From Palsa-504 sp963753225 (GTDB taxonomy: Bacteria > Actinomycetota > Actinomycetes > Streptosporangiales > Streptosporangiaceae): a stretch of 64,000 nt of DNA. This document shows positions 1 through 9,800 of the stretch, one piece after another (within the stretch, counting starts at the first letter, position 1; each line of letters begins with the position of its first letter). The stretch covers positions 113,550 through 177,549 of the forward strand of contig CAVWBQ010000025.1 of the NCBI GenBank assembly GCA_963753225.1, in the 5' to 3' direction. The position numbers and the translations under genes are program-made. The notes below the pieces were generated by a model. It worked only from the letters and a program-made list of their open reading frames with translations. It ran no database searches and was not told where the DNA came from.

Positions 1-677
1 CAGACCAGGATCTGCGCGTCGCAGTACGCGCCGGCGCCGATGCCGACCGTCGGGATCCGCAACACCTCCGAGACCCGCTGCCCGAGATCGGCGGGGACCG
101 ACTCGAGCACGACGGCGAACGCGCCCGCGTCCTGGAGCGCTCGGGCGTCCGCGAGCAGCTGGTCGCCCGCGGTGCCGCGGCCCTGGACGCGCCGCACGCC
201 GCCGAGCGTGTTGACGCTCTGCGGGGTCAGCCCGAGGTGCCCCATTACCGGGATGCCGGCCGCGGTCATCGCCCGGACCTGGGGGAGCACGCGACGCCCG
301 CCCTCGAGCTTGACCGCCTGCGCCCCGCCCTCCTTCAGGTGCCTGACCGCGTTCCGCAGCGCCACCTCGGGGCCGCCCTCATAGCTGCCGAACGGCAGGT
401 CCGCCACCACCAGCGCGGTGCGCGTCCCGCGCACTACCGCCTGCACCATCGGGATGAGCTGATCCATCGTCACCGGCACGGTGGTCTCATGGCCGAACAC
501 CATCTCGGCGCTGGTGTCGCCCACGAGCAGCGCGCGGACCCCCGCCTGCTCGAAGACGCCCGCGGTCAGGGTGTCGTAGCTGGTGAGCATCGACCAGCGC
601 TCGCCGCGATCGGTCGCGGCCTGCAGGTCGGTGATGGTGATCCGCCTGGCGGCGGGCCAGGGTGCTGCTTCGGGCAT
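1..677 (-). CDS. panB: 3-methyl-2-oxobutanoate hydroxymethyltransferase (partial, 3' end outside window)
   Basis: PanB makes ketopantoate from 2-oxoisovalerate and 5,10-methylene-THF in the pantothenate/CoA pathway. My translation of the minus strand starts at an ATG at 677 (GGAGTCC just upstream) and gives family segments in order: the N-terminal region with SMLTSYD, then LLVGDTSAEMVFGHETT, LPFGSYEGG, VKLEGG, PVMGHLGLTPQSV and the end piece PTVGIGAGAYCDAQILVW, where the window stops. The magnesium-binding Asp of VGD and the active-site region GHLGLTPQ are present. About 225 residues are visible of the usual 265-285, so only the C-terminus is missing. Nothing in the visible part is broken. 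It stands apart from DUF1697, with about 50 bp between them. Confidence 0.95.
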   Translation of the reverse strand, partial: MPEAAPWPAARRITITDLQAATDRGERWSMLTSYDTLTAGVFEQAGVRALLVGDTSAEMVFGHETTVPVTMDQLIPMVQAVVRGTRTALVVADLPFGSYEGGPEVALRNAVRHLKEGGAQAVKLEGGRRVLPQVRAMTAAGIPVMGHLGLTPQSVNTLGGVRRVQGRGTAGDQLLADARALQDAGAFAVVLESVPADLGQRVSEVLRIPTVGIGAGAYCDAQILV

Positions 678-729
678 GGCAGGACTCCTTCCGGTCGCCA
701 CCGGGGATGGTTGGCGCCAGTGCCCAGTC

Positions 730-1320
730 TTACTTCTCCTGATCGCACAGGGACAGCAATTTGGTGGCCGTGGCCCAGTTCCTGGCCGTGGCGGCCAGTC
801 CGCGCTTGTTCCTCGGCGGCGCGATGATCTTGAACACGTTCTGGGCCAGCTCACTCGTCCCGAAACCGTCCGGCGTGTGCAGGTACAGCGCCGGGCCGGC
901 CAACTGGCCAATCAATTGCACGGTGTCCCGGCTGCCCTTGTCCGCGGCGGCGCTGCCGGCCGCGGAGATCCGGTCGAGCAGGGTCTCGGGCGGCGTGGCG
1001 TTCAGGAATACCACGTGCACCAGCTTGGGATTCGGCTCGTCCGGATACGGGTTGGCGGCCAGCACCTGCGCCAGCTCGTCCCGGCTCAGGACCACCACAG
1101 AGGACCAGATTCCGAACCTGTCCTCGATGGCCGACTCGAGCGCCGCGGCCAGCTTCGCGGTGTCTGTGTCCGCGGTGCTGAACAGCACGTTGCCGCTCTG
1201 GATGTAGGTGCTCACATCGGTGTGCCCGAGCGAGGTCACGACCTCGCGCAGGTCCGCCATCGGGACCTTGTTCCGGCCGCCGACGTTGATGCCGCGCAGC
1301 AGGGCGATGTGGGATGCCAT
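730..1320 (-). CDS. DUF1697 family protein
   Basis: 196-residue cytoplasmic protein of the DUF1697 family, whose biochemical role is unknown. The N-terminus MASHIALLRGINVGGRNKVP is the family's most conserved block, followed by SLGHTDVSTYIQSGNVLFS and the C-terminal NVFKIIAPPRNKRGLAATARNWAT, which is close to the family's usual GTARNWRTV end. Length is normal (about 180 residues) and no frameshift is visible. It is transcribed in the same direction as panB but lies upstream of it with its own spacing. The ATG at 1320 is preceded by GGAGGACGCC, a good ribosome-binding site. Function is not inferable from context. Confidence 0.9.
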   Translation of the reverse strand: MASHIALLRGINVGGRNKVPMADLREVVTSLGHTDVSTYIQSGNVLFSTADTDTAKLAAALESAIEDRFGIWSSVVVLSRDELAQVLAANPYPDEPNPKLVHVVFLNATPPETLLDRISAAGSAAADKGSRDTVQLIGQLAGPALYLHTPDGFGTSELAQNVFKIIAPPRNKRGLAATARNWATATKLLSLCDQEK

Positions 1321-1490
1321 GGCGTCCTCCTTACCGGAATTTATCCCCTAACGAACTGGGCGCGTGCCCCGGATACGGCTTCCCGCCCCAGCTGAGCGGG
1401 GTGTCCAGGAGGGCGGTCCAGTCCGGGTCAGCACTTTCGCGGCCCGTGACCACTTTGGTACCCGCGAGTTAGCTGACACAATGCCGTTTC

Positions 1491-2741
1491 GTGCGTGCCA
1501 CGCGGAGAGGCCCGTTCCACGATCTGCCCCCCGAAGTGGCGATCCTCGCCTCGGTAGCGTTCACGGTCGCACTCGGGTTCGGGATCGTGGCCCCCGCCAT
1601 CCCCGCCTTCGCCCGCCAGTTTGGCGTGAGCGTGGCCGCAGCGGCCAGCATAATCAGCGTGTTCGCGCTGATGAGGGTGGTCGGGGCGCTGCCCGCTGGG
1701 CGTCTGGTGGACCGCTTCGGCGAGCCGGGGGTGATGGCGGCGGGCATCGCGGTGGTCGCGGTGAGCAGCATCCTGGCCGGGTTCTCCCAGTCCTTCGCGG
1801 AGCTCATGGTGCTGCGTGGCAGCGGCGGGGTGGGTTCGGCGATGTTCAGCATCAGCGCCCAGGCCCTGCTCCTCGGCACCGTGCCCGGCAGCCAGCGCGG
1901 CCGGGCCAGCGGCCTGTTCAGCGGCGGCTTCCTGCTCGGCGGGATCAGCGGCCCGGCGGTCGGCGGGCTGATCGCGGCGTGGTCGCTGCGCGCGCCGTTC
2001 TTCATCTACGGCTGCCTGCTCGTGGTGCCCGCGATCCTGGCGGCGGTCGTGCTGCGCCGGGTACCGGACCGCCGCCAGGCGGCCACGCGGCCGCAGGCCG
2101 GGTCGCTGGCCACGCTGGGCCGCGCGGTACGCAGCCGCACCTGGCGGGCTGCCGCGTCGGCCAACCTGGCCGACGGCTTCGCCGCGCTCGGCGTGCGCGG
2201 CGCCCTGGTGCCGCTGTTCGTCCGGGAGGTCCTGCACCGGTCGGCGGTCTGGACCGGGATCGGGTTCCTCCTGTTCGCCTTGCTGAACGGGGCCGCGCTG
2301 GTGCCGGGCGGGCGGGTGGCCGACACCCTCGGCCGCCGCCCCGTCATCATCGCCGGGTGCGTCGTCTCGGCCGTCGGCATGGTGATGCTGGCGCTGCTGC
2401 CCGGCCCGTGGGCCTACCTGGCCGCGCTGGCCGTGGCCGGCTTCGGCTCGGGCCTGCTGGACGTGGCGCCGGCCGCGATGATCGGGGACATCATCGACCG
2501 CGACGGCGGGACCGTGGTCGCCTCCTACCAGATGGCGGGCGACGTCGGCTCGGTGATCGGCCCCGTGGCGGGGGGCTTCCTGGTCGACTCGGCCTCCTAC
2601 GGCGCGGCCTTCGGACTGGCCGCCGCGGTGCTGGGCGGCGCCGCCATCCTCGGTTACGCCGCCCCGGAGACCAGACCGGGCGGACAGGCAAATCCCCCGG
2701 CCGGCCACGCCGTCACCGGTCCGGATTCCAGGGTCCGCTGA
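1491..2741 (+). CDS. Major facilitator superfamily transporter
   Basis: 416-residue integral membrane protein with about 12 hydrophobic segments, typical of drug/metabolite:H+ antiporters. The first helix is AILASVAFTVALGFGIVAPA. The MFS motif A lies in the loop between helices 2 and 3 as GRLVDRFGE, and a related GRVADTLGRRP lies between helices 8 and 9, as expected for two 6-helix halves. A central charged loop (RRVPDRRQAATRPQAG) separates the halves. Start is a GTG at 1491 without a strong ribosome-binding site, so a nearby start is possible. Substrate cannot be predicted. No regulator gene is adjacent. Confidence 0.9.
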   Translation: MRATRRGPFHDLPPEVAILASVAFTVALGFGIVAPAIPAFARQFGVSVAAAASIISVFALMRVVGALPAGRLVDRFGEPGVMAAGIAVVAVSSILAGFSQSFAELMVLRGSGGVGSAMFSISAQALLLGTVPGSQRGRASGLFSGGFLLGGISGPAVGGLIAAWSLRAPFFIYGCLLVVPAILAAVVLRRVPDRRQAATRPQAGSLATLGRAVRSRTWRAAASANLADGFAALGVRGALVPLFVREVLHRSAVWTGIGFLLFALLNGAALVPGGRVADTLGRRPVIIAGCVVSAVGMVMLALLPGPWAYLAALAVAGFGSGLLDVAPAAMIGDIIDRDGGTVVASYQMAGDVGSVIGPVAGGFLVDSASYGAAFGLAAAVLGGAAILGYAAPETRPGGQANPPAGHAVTGPDSRVR

Positions 2742-2903
2742 CCTGGGCCGGCGCGTGCTCACCGGCCGCCCTCACCTGACCTGCTGGCGGCCGGTCACGC
2801 TGGCCGGCGCCGAACTGTTCGAGTCCCAATCCGTTCGGCCGCGACCGACCTGACCGAGGCGCTCGTCCGCGGCTACACGACGGCGTGACGCTATGGTTAT
2901 CCG

Positions 2904-4208
2904 GTGGTGTCATGGGCCGAACACGCTATCTGGTGGCACGTGTACCCGCTCGGCTTCACCGGCGCCGAGAAGACGGCGCTGCCGGCGGACGAGCCGGCCC
3001 GGCACCGGCTGCGGCAGCTGGAGGCCTGGCTCGACTACGCGGCCGAGCTGGGCTGTACGGGCCTGCTGCTCGGGCCCGTCTTCTCGTCAGGAACCCACGG
3101 CTACGACACCGTCGACCACTTCGAGATAGATCCCAGGCTCGGCGACCAGGCCGACTACGACCACCTGGTGGCCGAGGCCGCCCGGCGCGGCCTGCGTATC
3201 GTGCTCGACGGGGTGTTCAACCACGTCGGCCGCTCGTTCCCGGCGTTCCAGGCCGCCCTGGCCGGCGGCCCCGGCTCGCCCGCCGCCCGGTGGTTCCGGT
3301 ATGACCCCGCGGCCGGCGAGTACGCCACGTTCGAGGGCCACCACGGCCTGGTCGCGCTGGACCACGAAGAGCCGGAGGTCGGGGACTACGTCGCCCAGGT
3401 CATGACCTACTGGCTGGATCGCGGCGCGTCGGGCTGGCGGCTCGACGCCGCCTACGCGGTGCCGGCCAGCTTCTGGGCCAAGCTGCTGCCGGGCGTCAGG
3501 GAGGCGCACCCGGACGCGTGGTTCCTCGGCGAGGTGATCCACGGTGACTACGCGGCCTACGCTGCGGACAGCGGCCTGGACTCGATCACTCAGTACGAGC
3601 TGTGGAAGGCGATCTGGAGTTCGCTCAACGACCCGAACTTCTTCGAGCTTGCCTGGGCTCTCGGCCGGCACAACCAGGTGCTCGACGGGGTGATGCCGCA
3701 GACGTTCGCCGGGAACCACGACGTGACCCGGCTGGCCAGTCGGCTCACCGACCAGCGGCACATCGGTCACGCCCTGGCCGTGGTGCTCACCGTGGGCGGG
3801 ATACCGAGCATCTACTACGGCGACGAGCAGGCATTCCGCGGCGTCAAACAGGAAGGGGCCGGTGGCGACGACGCGATCCGCCCGGCCTTCCCGGCCAGCC
3901 CGGCCGACCTGCCGCCCGATGGCTGGCCGGCCTACCGGCTGCACCAGCGCCTTATCGGCTTGCGCCGCAGCCACCCGTGGCTAGCCCGGGCGCGGACCAC
4001 CGTGGAGCACCTGGCCAACGAGACGATCGCCATCCGGGCGGCCGCGGACGGCGCCGGCATCCTCCTGCTGCTGAATGCGGGCGACGCGCCGTTCAGGTTC
4101 CCGGTCGAGGTGACCGGGCTGACGGTGGCAGAGAGCCCCGATCCGGACGCCAGGCCCGGCGACCCCGCCCTGGTGCCCCCGCACAGCTGGATCATCCTGG
4201 GCTCATGA
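2904..4208 (+). CDS. GH13 alpha-amylase family glycosidase
   Basis: 434-residue enzyme of the alpha-amylase clan, acting on alpha-glucosides such as malto-oligosaccharides. All four GH13 blocks are visible: region I DGVFNH at 102-107, region II GWRLDAA with nucleophile Asp181, region III FLGEVIHGD with acid/base Glu210, and region IV AGNHD with Asp273. There is no signal peptide, and the protein is short for the family, consistent with a cytoplasmic maltase/cyclodextrinase-type enzyme without a carbohydrate-binding domain. The start is one of two consecutive GTG codons at 2904/2907. Its stop overlaps the next gene's ATG (ATGA at 4205), so the two are translationally coupled. Confidence 0.9.
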   Translation: MVSWAEHAIWWHVYPLGFTGAEKTALPADEPARHRLRQLEAWLDYAAELGCTGLLLGPVFSSGTHGYDTVDHFEIDPRLGDQADYDHLVAEAARRGLRIVLDGVFNHVGRSFPAFQAALAGGPGSPAARWFRYDPAAGEYATFEGHHGLVALDHEEPEVGDYVAQVMTYWLDRGASGWRLDAAYAVPASFWAKLLPGVREAHPDAWFLGEVIHGDYAAYAADSGLDSITQYELWKAIWSSLNDPNFFELAWALGRHNQVLDGVMPQTFAGNHDVTRLASRLTDQRHIGHALAVVLTVGGIPSIYYGDEQAFRGVKQEGAGGDDAIRPAFPASPADLPPDGWPAYRLHQRLIGLRRSHPWLARARTTVEHLANETIAIRAAADGAGILLLLNAGDAPFRFPVEVTGLTVAESPDPDARPGDPALVPPHSWIILGS

Positions 4209-4777
4209 GCAGCCCCGCGCCGGCCTGGGTCGTGGCCGGGCCGCCCGGAGCCGGCAAGAGCACGGTCGCGGACCTGCTCCTGGCCGCGCTAGAGCCGACC
4301 CCGGCGCTGCTGGACAAGGACACGATGTACGGGCCGTTCGTGGCGGCCGTGCTCGCCTCGGCCGGACGGCCGCCCGGCGAGCGCGAAGGACCGTGGTACG
4401 ACGAGCACATCAAGGTGCACGAGTACGCCGGGATCGCGGCCACGGCCCGGGAGATTCGCGCCCACGGCTGCCCGGTCCTGCTGTCAGGCCCGTTCACCGG
4501 GCAGATCCACGACGGGCAGCGGTGGCGGTCCTGGGTGGCCGAACTCGGCGGCGGAACCGCCCACCTGGTCTGGGTCAGGTCGGACGAGGCCACCCTGCTG
4601 CACAGGCTCACCGCCCGCGGGCTGGCCCGCGACGCGGCCAAGCTAGCGGAGTTCGAGCGGTTCTGCGCCAGCATGCGGCTCGGCACCGAGCCGGCCGCCC
4701 CGCACCTCACCGTGGACAACCGCCTGACCGCCGTCCCGCTCGCCGACCAGGTCGCCGCCCTGGTGCAGGCGGCCTAG
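4205..4777 (+). CDS. P-loop kinase-like (AAA/zeta-toxin-like fold) protein
   Basis: 190-residue protein with an N-terminal Walker A motif AGPPGAGKST (about residues 11-20), followed by LLDKDTMYGPF, which resembles the substrate/phosphate-accepting loop of small-molecule kinases. A basic lid region, LLHRLTARGLARD, near residue 140 fits phosphotransfer by a small kinase. It is coupled to the GH13 gene by a 4-bp ATGA overlap, so it may phosphorylate a sugar or a related metabolite, but this is inference only. The closest recognisable families are the gluconate/shikimate-kinase-like and chloramphenicol-phosphotransferase-like P-loop proteins. The 3' end overlaps the convergent deacetylase gene by 4 bp. 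Confidence 0.7.
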   Translation: MSSPAPAWVVAGPPGAGKSTVADLLLAALEPTPALLDKDTMYGPFVAAVLASAGRPPGEREGPWYDEHIKVHEYAGIAATAREIRAHGCPVLLSGPFTGQIHDGQRWRSWVAELGGGTAHLVWVRSDEATLLHRLTARGLARDAAKLAEFERFCASMRLGTEPAAPHLTVDNRLTAVPLADQVAALVQAA

Positions 4778-5487
4778 CCCATCGGGTAGCGGTGGAAGGC
4801 GACCGCGTACTCGCACCCGGCGCCCAGCCCGACGTAGCCCGCCATGTTCTTCAGGAACTCGTCGGGGTCGAACTCGCGGCCCAGGCCCTCGATGTAGGCC
4901 CGGTGCTCGCGCAGCGACGCCACGCCCGCCTCGATCGTGTCGGTGACGTCGACGAAGTGCGTCGGCGCGCCTGTGCCGGCCACGTAGGCGTCCCTGATGT
5001 CGGTGGCCCGCGGGGCCGCCTCGGGGAATACCCACTCGTTGGCGGCGTCCCGGCAGGCGTCCAGCGTGGCCAGCCCGACGGCCCGGTGGTCGGCGTGATT
5101 GACCGGGCCTTCCTCGCCCCAGGTGAGATCGAAGCTCATCCCGATGACGACCTGGGGCTGCAGCCTGCGGAACGCGGCGGCCAGGTCGCGCCGCAGCGCG
5201 ATTCCGTACTCCACCAGCCCGTCCTCGTGGTCCAGGAATTCCACCTCGGTCACGCCCACGACCGCGGCGCTGCGCCGCTCTTCCTCCATCCGCAGCGGGC
5301 CGACCTTATCCGGGGGCATTCCGGCGATGCCCGCCTCACCCCTGGTCACGAGCAGGTAGGACACCTGTTTGCCCTGCCGCGTCCACCGGGCCACGGCGGA
5401 GGCGACGCCGTACTCGAGATCGTCCGGGTGAGCCGCTACGGCCACGGCCCTGTCCCAGTCCTCCGGCATCGGCTGCATCCCCGCCAC
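4774..5487 (-). CDS. PIG-L / LmbE family zinc-dependent deacetylase
   Basis: 237-residue protein of the PIG-L family, which removes N-acetyl groups from GlcNAc-type substrates (MshB in mycothiol and Mca in detoxification are members). The zinc site is present as AHPDD at 19-23 and the second His cluster as NHADHRAVG near residue 130. Length and architecture are normal. It could be an MshB/Mca-like or an unrelated LmbE-like deacetylase; the sequence does not decide. It is convergent with the kinase-like gene, sharing 4 bp at the stops. Mycothiol-related TIGR03083 genes occur elsewhere in the window but not beside it. Confidence 0.88.
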   Translation of the reverse strand: MAGMQPMPEDWDRAVAVAAHPDDLEYGVASAVARWTRQGKQVSYLLVTRGEAGIAGMPPDKVGPLRMEEERRSAAVVGVTEVEFLDHEDGLVEYGIALRRDLAAAFRRLQPQVVIGMSFDLTWGEEGPVNHADHRAVGLATLDACRDAANEWVFPEAAPRATDIRDAYVAGTGAPTHFVDVTDTIEAGVASLREHRAYIEGLGREFDPDEFLKNMAGYVGLGAGCEYAVAFHRYPMG

Positions 5488-5573
5488 CCCTCTTCCCTCG
5501 GTAGTGCCCCAACACTCTCACATCGCGCCCGGTACTACAGTCGCACCCGTCCCTGGCACTGCTCGGCTGAGCC

Positions 5574-6086
5574 TTAGGCCGGGCAGGTCCACTCTTCGGG
5601 GCTGCGGATCGGGCCGGAGCCGGCCGCGTCCGGCGGCGGGAAATGCTCCTTGAGCGTGAACGCGTACGGCGTCGGGCCGGACTCCCGCAGGTGGATCACC
5701 CGCTCCTCGGCCTCGTCGGTCGTCGGGGTGTGACCGCGCGGTATCCACCACAGCGCGGCCTGGGCCTCCGCCATCTGCTCGAACCACTGGCGGCGGCGCC
5801 GGAGGACCTGCCGGTGCGTATCGGAATAGACGTACGCGGCGAGCGCCTCGACCGACTCCCAGACCGACATGTTGACCAGGACGCCGGCGCTCCCCGCCCG
5901 GTCCCATTCGAACGCGTGTACCGCGGTCGCGTTGCCGTCCTCGGTCTGCAACCGCCAGACGAAGCCGGGGGCGGTATCCGCCGCCGCGTTCACCGGGTCG
6001 AGGGCCGCCACGAACTCCGCGAGCAGCGGGCTGTCCAGCGGCTCACGCATCCGGCCGATGTTCACTTGCGCCAGTAGGTAGTCCAC
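5574..6086 (-). CDS. DUF3291 domain protein
   Basis: 170-residue protein of the DUF3291 family, a ferredoxin-like fold related to antibiotic-biosynthesis monooxygenases; function unknown. I place the start at a GTG at 6086 giving VDYLLAQVNIGRMREPLDSP, because family members begin just before LAQVNIGR. The longer upstream reading frame has no family similarity. Conserved parts are PGFVWRLQTEDGNAT, VNMSVWESVEALAAYVY and HRQVLRRRRQWFE. Upstream is the DUF1707 gene, divergently oriented, about 100 bp away. Confidence 0.85.
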   Translation of the reverse strand: MDYLLAQVNIGRMREPLDSPLLAEFVAALDPVNAAADTAPGFVWRLQTEDGNATAVHAFEWDRAGSAGVLVNMSVWESVEALAAYVYSDTHRQVLRRRRQWFEQMAEAQAALWWIPRGHTPTTDEAEERVIHLRESGPTPYAFTLKEHFPPPDAAGSGPIRSPEEWTCPA

Positions 6087-6186
6087 GCCGTCATGGTGCC
6101 AGCCGCCGCGCCCGCGCGGCAATGCCTGCCATACGCGACTATCCTGACCACGGGGGCCGATACGGGACATCAGGCGGTGGGGCGCT

Positions 6187-6675
6187 ATGGATGACCGCCC
6201 GGACATGCGGGCCTCGGACGTTGACCGGCAGCAGGTCATCGAGCGGCTCCGCACGGCCCTGGACGAGGGCCGCCTGAAGATGGAGGAGTACCTCGAGCGG
6301 ATGGGGCATGCGTCCGAGGCGGTGACCTACGGTGACCTCGCCCCGCTGTGTGCCGACCTGCCGGAGTCCGGCTCCGTGGCACGGCGCGAATCCGCGGCGC
6401 CCGCGAAGCCTCCGCAGGCGCCACCCCCGGTCCCGCCGCACGGCGGCACCGTCGCCCGGCGGGGGTTCGCCGGCCTGCCCACGCCGCTCAAGGTGCTGTG
6501 GACGATCTGGGCAGCCGTCGTGTCGGTCAACCTCGTGGTCTGGGTCCTCGTCTCCGCTACCACCGCCCAGCTGCTCTACCCCTGGCCGCTGTGGGTGGCG
6601 GGCCCATGGGGCGCAATCCTCCTCGCCATCTCGGTCGCCGTCACGCAGGCCAGGCGAGGTGGCCGAGCCGGCTAG
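6187..6675 (+). CDS. DUF1707 (SHOCT-like) membrane protein
   Basis: 162-residue protein. Residues 6-60 are a DUF1707 domain (MRASDVDRQQVIERLRTAL ... EGRLKMEEYLERM ... YGDLAPLCADLP), a short helical module found almost only in Actinobacteria and thought to act in protein contacts at the membrane. A Pro/Ala-rich linker (65-90) leads to two hydrophobic segments (about 104-128 and 130-155), probably a hairpin in the membrane. Function unknown. The ATG at 6187 follows GGTGGGGCGCT, a modest ribosome-binding site. A GC-rich hairpin lies directly after the stop. Confidence 0.88.
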   Translation: MDDRPDMRASDVDRQQVIERLRTALDEGRLKMEEYLERMGHASEAVTYGDLAPLCADLPESGSVARRESAAPAKPPQAPPPVPPHGGTVARRGFAGLPTPLKVLWTIWAAVVSVNLVVWVLVSATTAQLLYPWPLWVAGPWGAILLAISVAVTQARRGGRAG

Positions 6676-6697
6676 GGCCGGTCCCGGGGGCCCGGCC
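6676..6697 (+). terminator. GC-rich hairpin after DUF1707 gene
   Basis: The arms GGCCGGTCCC and GGGCCCGGCC pair at 9 of 10 positions, starting right after the DUF1707 stop codon. The loop is very short and no T-run follows, so this is at best an actinobacterial-type terminator or RNA-stabilising hairpin. Confidence 0.35.
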
Positions 6698-6861
6698 ACC
6701 CGGACGCTGACCCAAGAAAACCGGCATACGACCAGGTAAGGGCGGCAATGCCGGTACTGGATTGAACTAATGGGCAGCCTCTTGCGTAATAATGAATACC
6801 AGAGCGCAGTTGTACCCCGGACTGCCCAGAGGCCACCCATCGACCCCACGGGAGGGAATCC

Positions 6862-9800
6862 TTGGCTCGCGCGCCTCTACGGGCTGGAGATCCTGGGCGG
6901 ATCGGCCATTACCGGCTGACGGCCAGGCTGGGTTCGGGCGGCATGGGCGTGGTGTATCTCGGCATCGGCTGGGACGGTACCCCGGTGGCGGTCAAGGTGC
7001 TCCGCCCGGAACTGGCCGATGACCCGGAATTCCGGCGCCGCTTCCAGCGCGAGGTGTCCGCGCTGATGCGGGTCAGGGGCTTCTGCACGGTCCGGGTGAT
7101 CGAGGCCGACACCGAGTCGCCGCAGCCGTTCATGATCACCGAGTACGCCGAGGGCCCGTCGCTGGCCGAGTACATCGATACCTACGGGCTCATCGGACCC
7201 GACATGCTCTACGGCCTGGCTACCGGGCTGGCCGAGGCGCTGACCGTGATCCACGCGGCCGGCATCGTGCACCGGGACTTCAAGCCTTCCAACGTCATCC
7301 TGACCGGAACCGGACCGAAGGTCATCGACTTCGGCATCGCCCAGGCCCTAGACGCCACGTCCATGACCAGGACGGGCATGATGGTCGGCTCGGCTGGGTT
7401 CATGGCGCCGGAGCAGATCAGCGGGCGACCGGGCCCGGCGGCCGACATCTTCGTCTGGGGGGTGACGGTGGCGTATGCGGCCACCGGCCAGCCGCCGTTC
7501 GGCTCGGGGGACACCCATGCGGTCCTGTACCGGGTTATGCACGGTGACCCGGACATCGCCGGCGTCCCCGATCCGCTGCGGTCGCTGGTCGCGGCCGCCC
7601 TGACCAAGGATCCGGACCAGAGGCCGACCGCCCGGCAGCTTCTCGACCGGCTGACCGGCATGTCGGTGGCGCCATCCCCGCCCATCCAGGACTCGCCCAC
7701 CCGGACCATCCTGGCGCGGACCTGGCAGCAGACCGGGCAGCACCCCAGCAGTCCCGGGCCGGCCGTCGCGGCCGTCAGGTCGAACAGCTCGCTGCTCCTC
7801 GAACCAAGCCCGCCGGGTGCCGGCTCGCCAGGCGGCACGCGTCCTGGCGCCCCGCCTCCAGCCTCCGGGGCAGGTGGGGGCAGGCAGGGCCGGTTGAGCA
7901 AGCGGACCCGGGCGATAGGCGTGTCGGCCCTGGCCGTCGCGGCCGTCGCGGCCGCGGTGGCCTTCGCCGTACTGCCGGGGCACGCACCGAAGGAAGGCCC
8001 GAGCGCGAACGAGGGCGGCCCGGGAGCGGCGGCCCCGGTCACGCCGAATGCACTGCCGACCTATCCGGGACAGCTGACGCGCGGCGTGTTCCAGACGATC
8101 GAGCGCATCGCCGCCTCGGGGAGCACGATGGTAACGACGGGCGCGCAGAAAACCGACGGCGCCGTCCGCCAGCAGTTCTTCGTATCGACCGATGCCGGGC
8201 GCAGCTGGCGGCTGGCGCCGGTTCAGCTGCCCGGCGGCGGCCAGCCCCCGCTGGGATACGAGGCGGTCAGGATCGCGGGTGGCCCGCGCGGATGGATGGC
8301 GTTCGGCGACAACGCCATCTGGAAGAGCCATGACGGGCAGTCCTGGACGCTGGCGGGAACCCGCGGGATAACCCCGCGGCAGCCCAGCGACACGATCAAC
8401 GTGGTCACCAACACGCCCGGCGGGTTCCTGGCGGCCGGCTATGAGACGACCGGCGCCGGAAACCAGGCGGTGATCTGGACCTCCCGTGACGGCGTGACCT
8501 GGCAGCGGCTGACGGCCGCGCAACTTGGGTTGCAGGAGCCCGGTGGAACCGCGCAGGGCATCGACTTTGCCGCCTCGCAGGGGACCGCCACGGTGATCAC
8601 CGACCGCGGAGCCGGCGCGTGGCTGAGCACCGACAGCGGAGCGCACTGGACACCGGTGACGCTCCCCGTCGATCACGGTGCCCAGAACTCGATCAGCGGT
8701 GTGTCGGTCGACGGAGCCGGGCTCGTCCTGGTCCGGCCTGGCCGCACAGCGAGCGGGGCCAGCGACGGAGTGGCCTACTTCTCCAAGGACGGGCGGACCT
8801 GGCAGTACGCCGGCACGATCGCCGCGGCGGGCGGCTGGAGCCCGGCCGTGGTCAAGGGCGGCGACTACGGCTTCGTGGTGACCGGCCGCACCAGGGATCA
8901 GTACGTGGCCTACACCAGCACCGGCACCGGCACCAAGTGGCGTCCGACCGGACCGCTGGGCAGCACGTCCAGCGGTCCGGGTTTCACTCCGGCGATCGGG
9001 CCTGGCGGCAACGTCATCGCGGCAGGAAAGACCAACGCCACCCGGACCAACCAGCAGGGCCTGCTGATCAAGGCGGACACCGCGGGAAACCTGAAGCCCG
9101 TCTCGCTGGGTTCCATCCAGGGCGGCCTCATCCCCGAGGAAGCGGTGAGCAGCGTCGCCGTGGCCGGGAACGAGCAGGTCGCCGTGGGCAGCGCGGACGG
9201 CTACCCGGCGGTGTGGCGGCGTGTGGCGGCTGGGCCCTGGTCCCTGGTCTCCGCGCTGGACCAGGTGTCCGCGAGCACTGACCTGGCCGGCCTGTCCGCA
9301 GTGACCCACGGGTCGCACGGGTGGCTGGCCGTCGGTCCGGGTCCTCTCGTGCTCACCTCCGCCGACGGCACGAAATGGCAGCCCGCCGGGACCATCACGC
9401 ACGACCTGGCCGGCGTGTCCGCCGTGCAGGCGGCCAGCGGCCCGCACGGCTACGTGATCACGGGCACGGCGGCCGAGCCGGGCGGCGCGTACTCGCGGGA
9501 CCTCTGGTGGTCACCGGACCTGGTCACCTGGTCCAAGGCGAGCGACGTGAACGAGACAGCCGGCTCTAACCGCGTGCTGGCCGTAGCCGCTGGCCCGTCG
9601 GGCTTCGTGTCGGCCGGCTCGCATGAGAACCTGCCCGTGGTGTGGACCAGTTCCGACGGGCGCACCTGGACGGCGGTCAGCACGCCGCTGCCGGCCGGCG
9701 CCACGGCCGGGGTGATCCAGCAGGTGGCGGTGAACGGGAGTCACGCGGTCGCGCTGGGCCAGCAGACCACCGCGCACGGCGTCCAGCCTCTCGCCGAGCG

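Noticed and set aside
1364..2779. Long overlapping frames on both strands over the MFS gene
   Set aside because: They are Arg/Gly/Ala-rich shadows caused by high GC; the 1491-2741 frame has the hydrophobic helices and MFS motifs.
6762..6793. Promoter TTGAAC ... TAATAA before the first kinase
   Set aside because: The 19-bp spacing and imperfect hexamers are weak; not enough to annotate without mapping.
7348..9447. 699-codon antisense frame under the sensor kinase
   Set aside because: No similarity to any family and composition typical of an antisense shadow; the sense frame has kinase motifs and BNR repeats.
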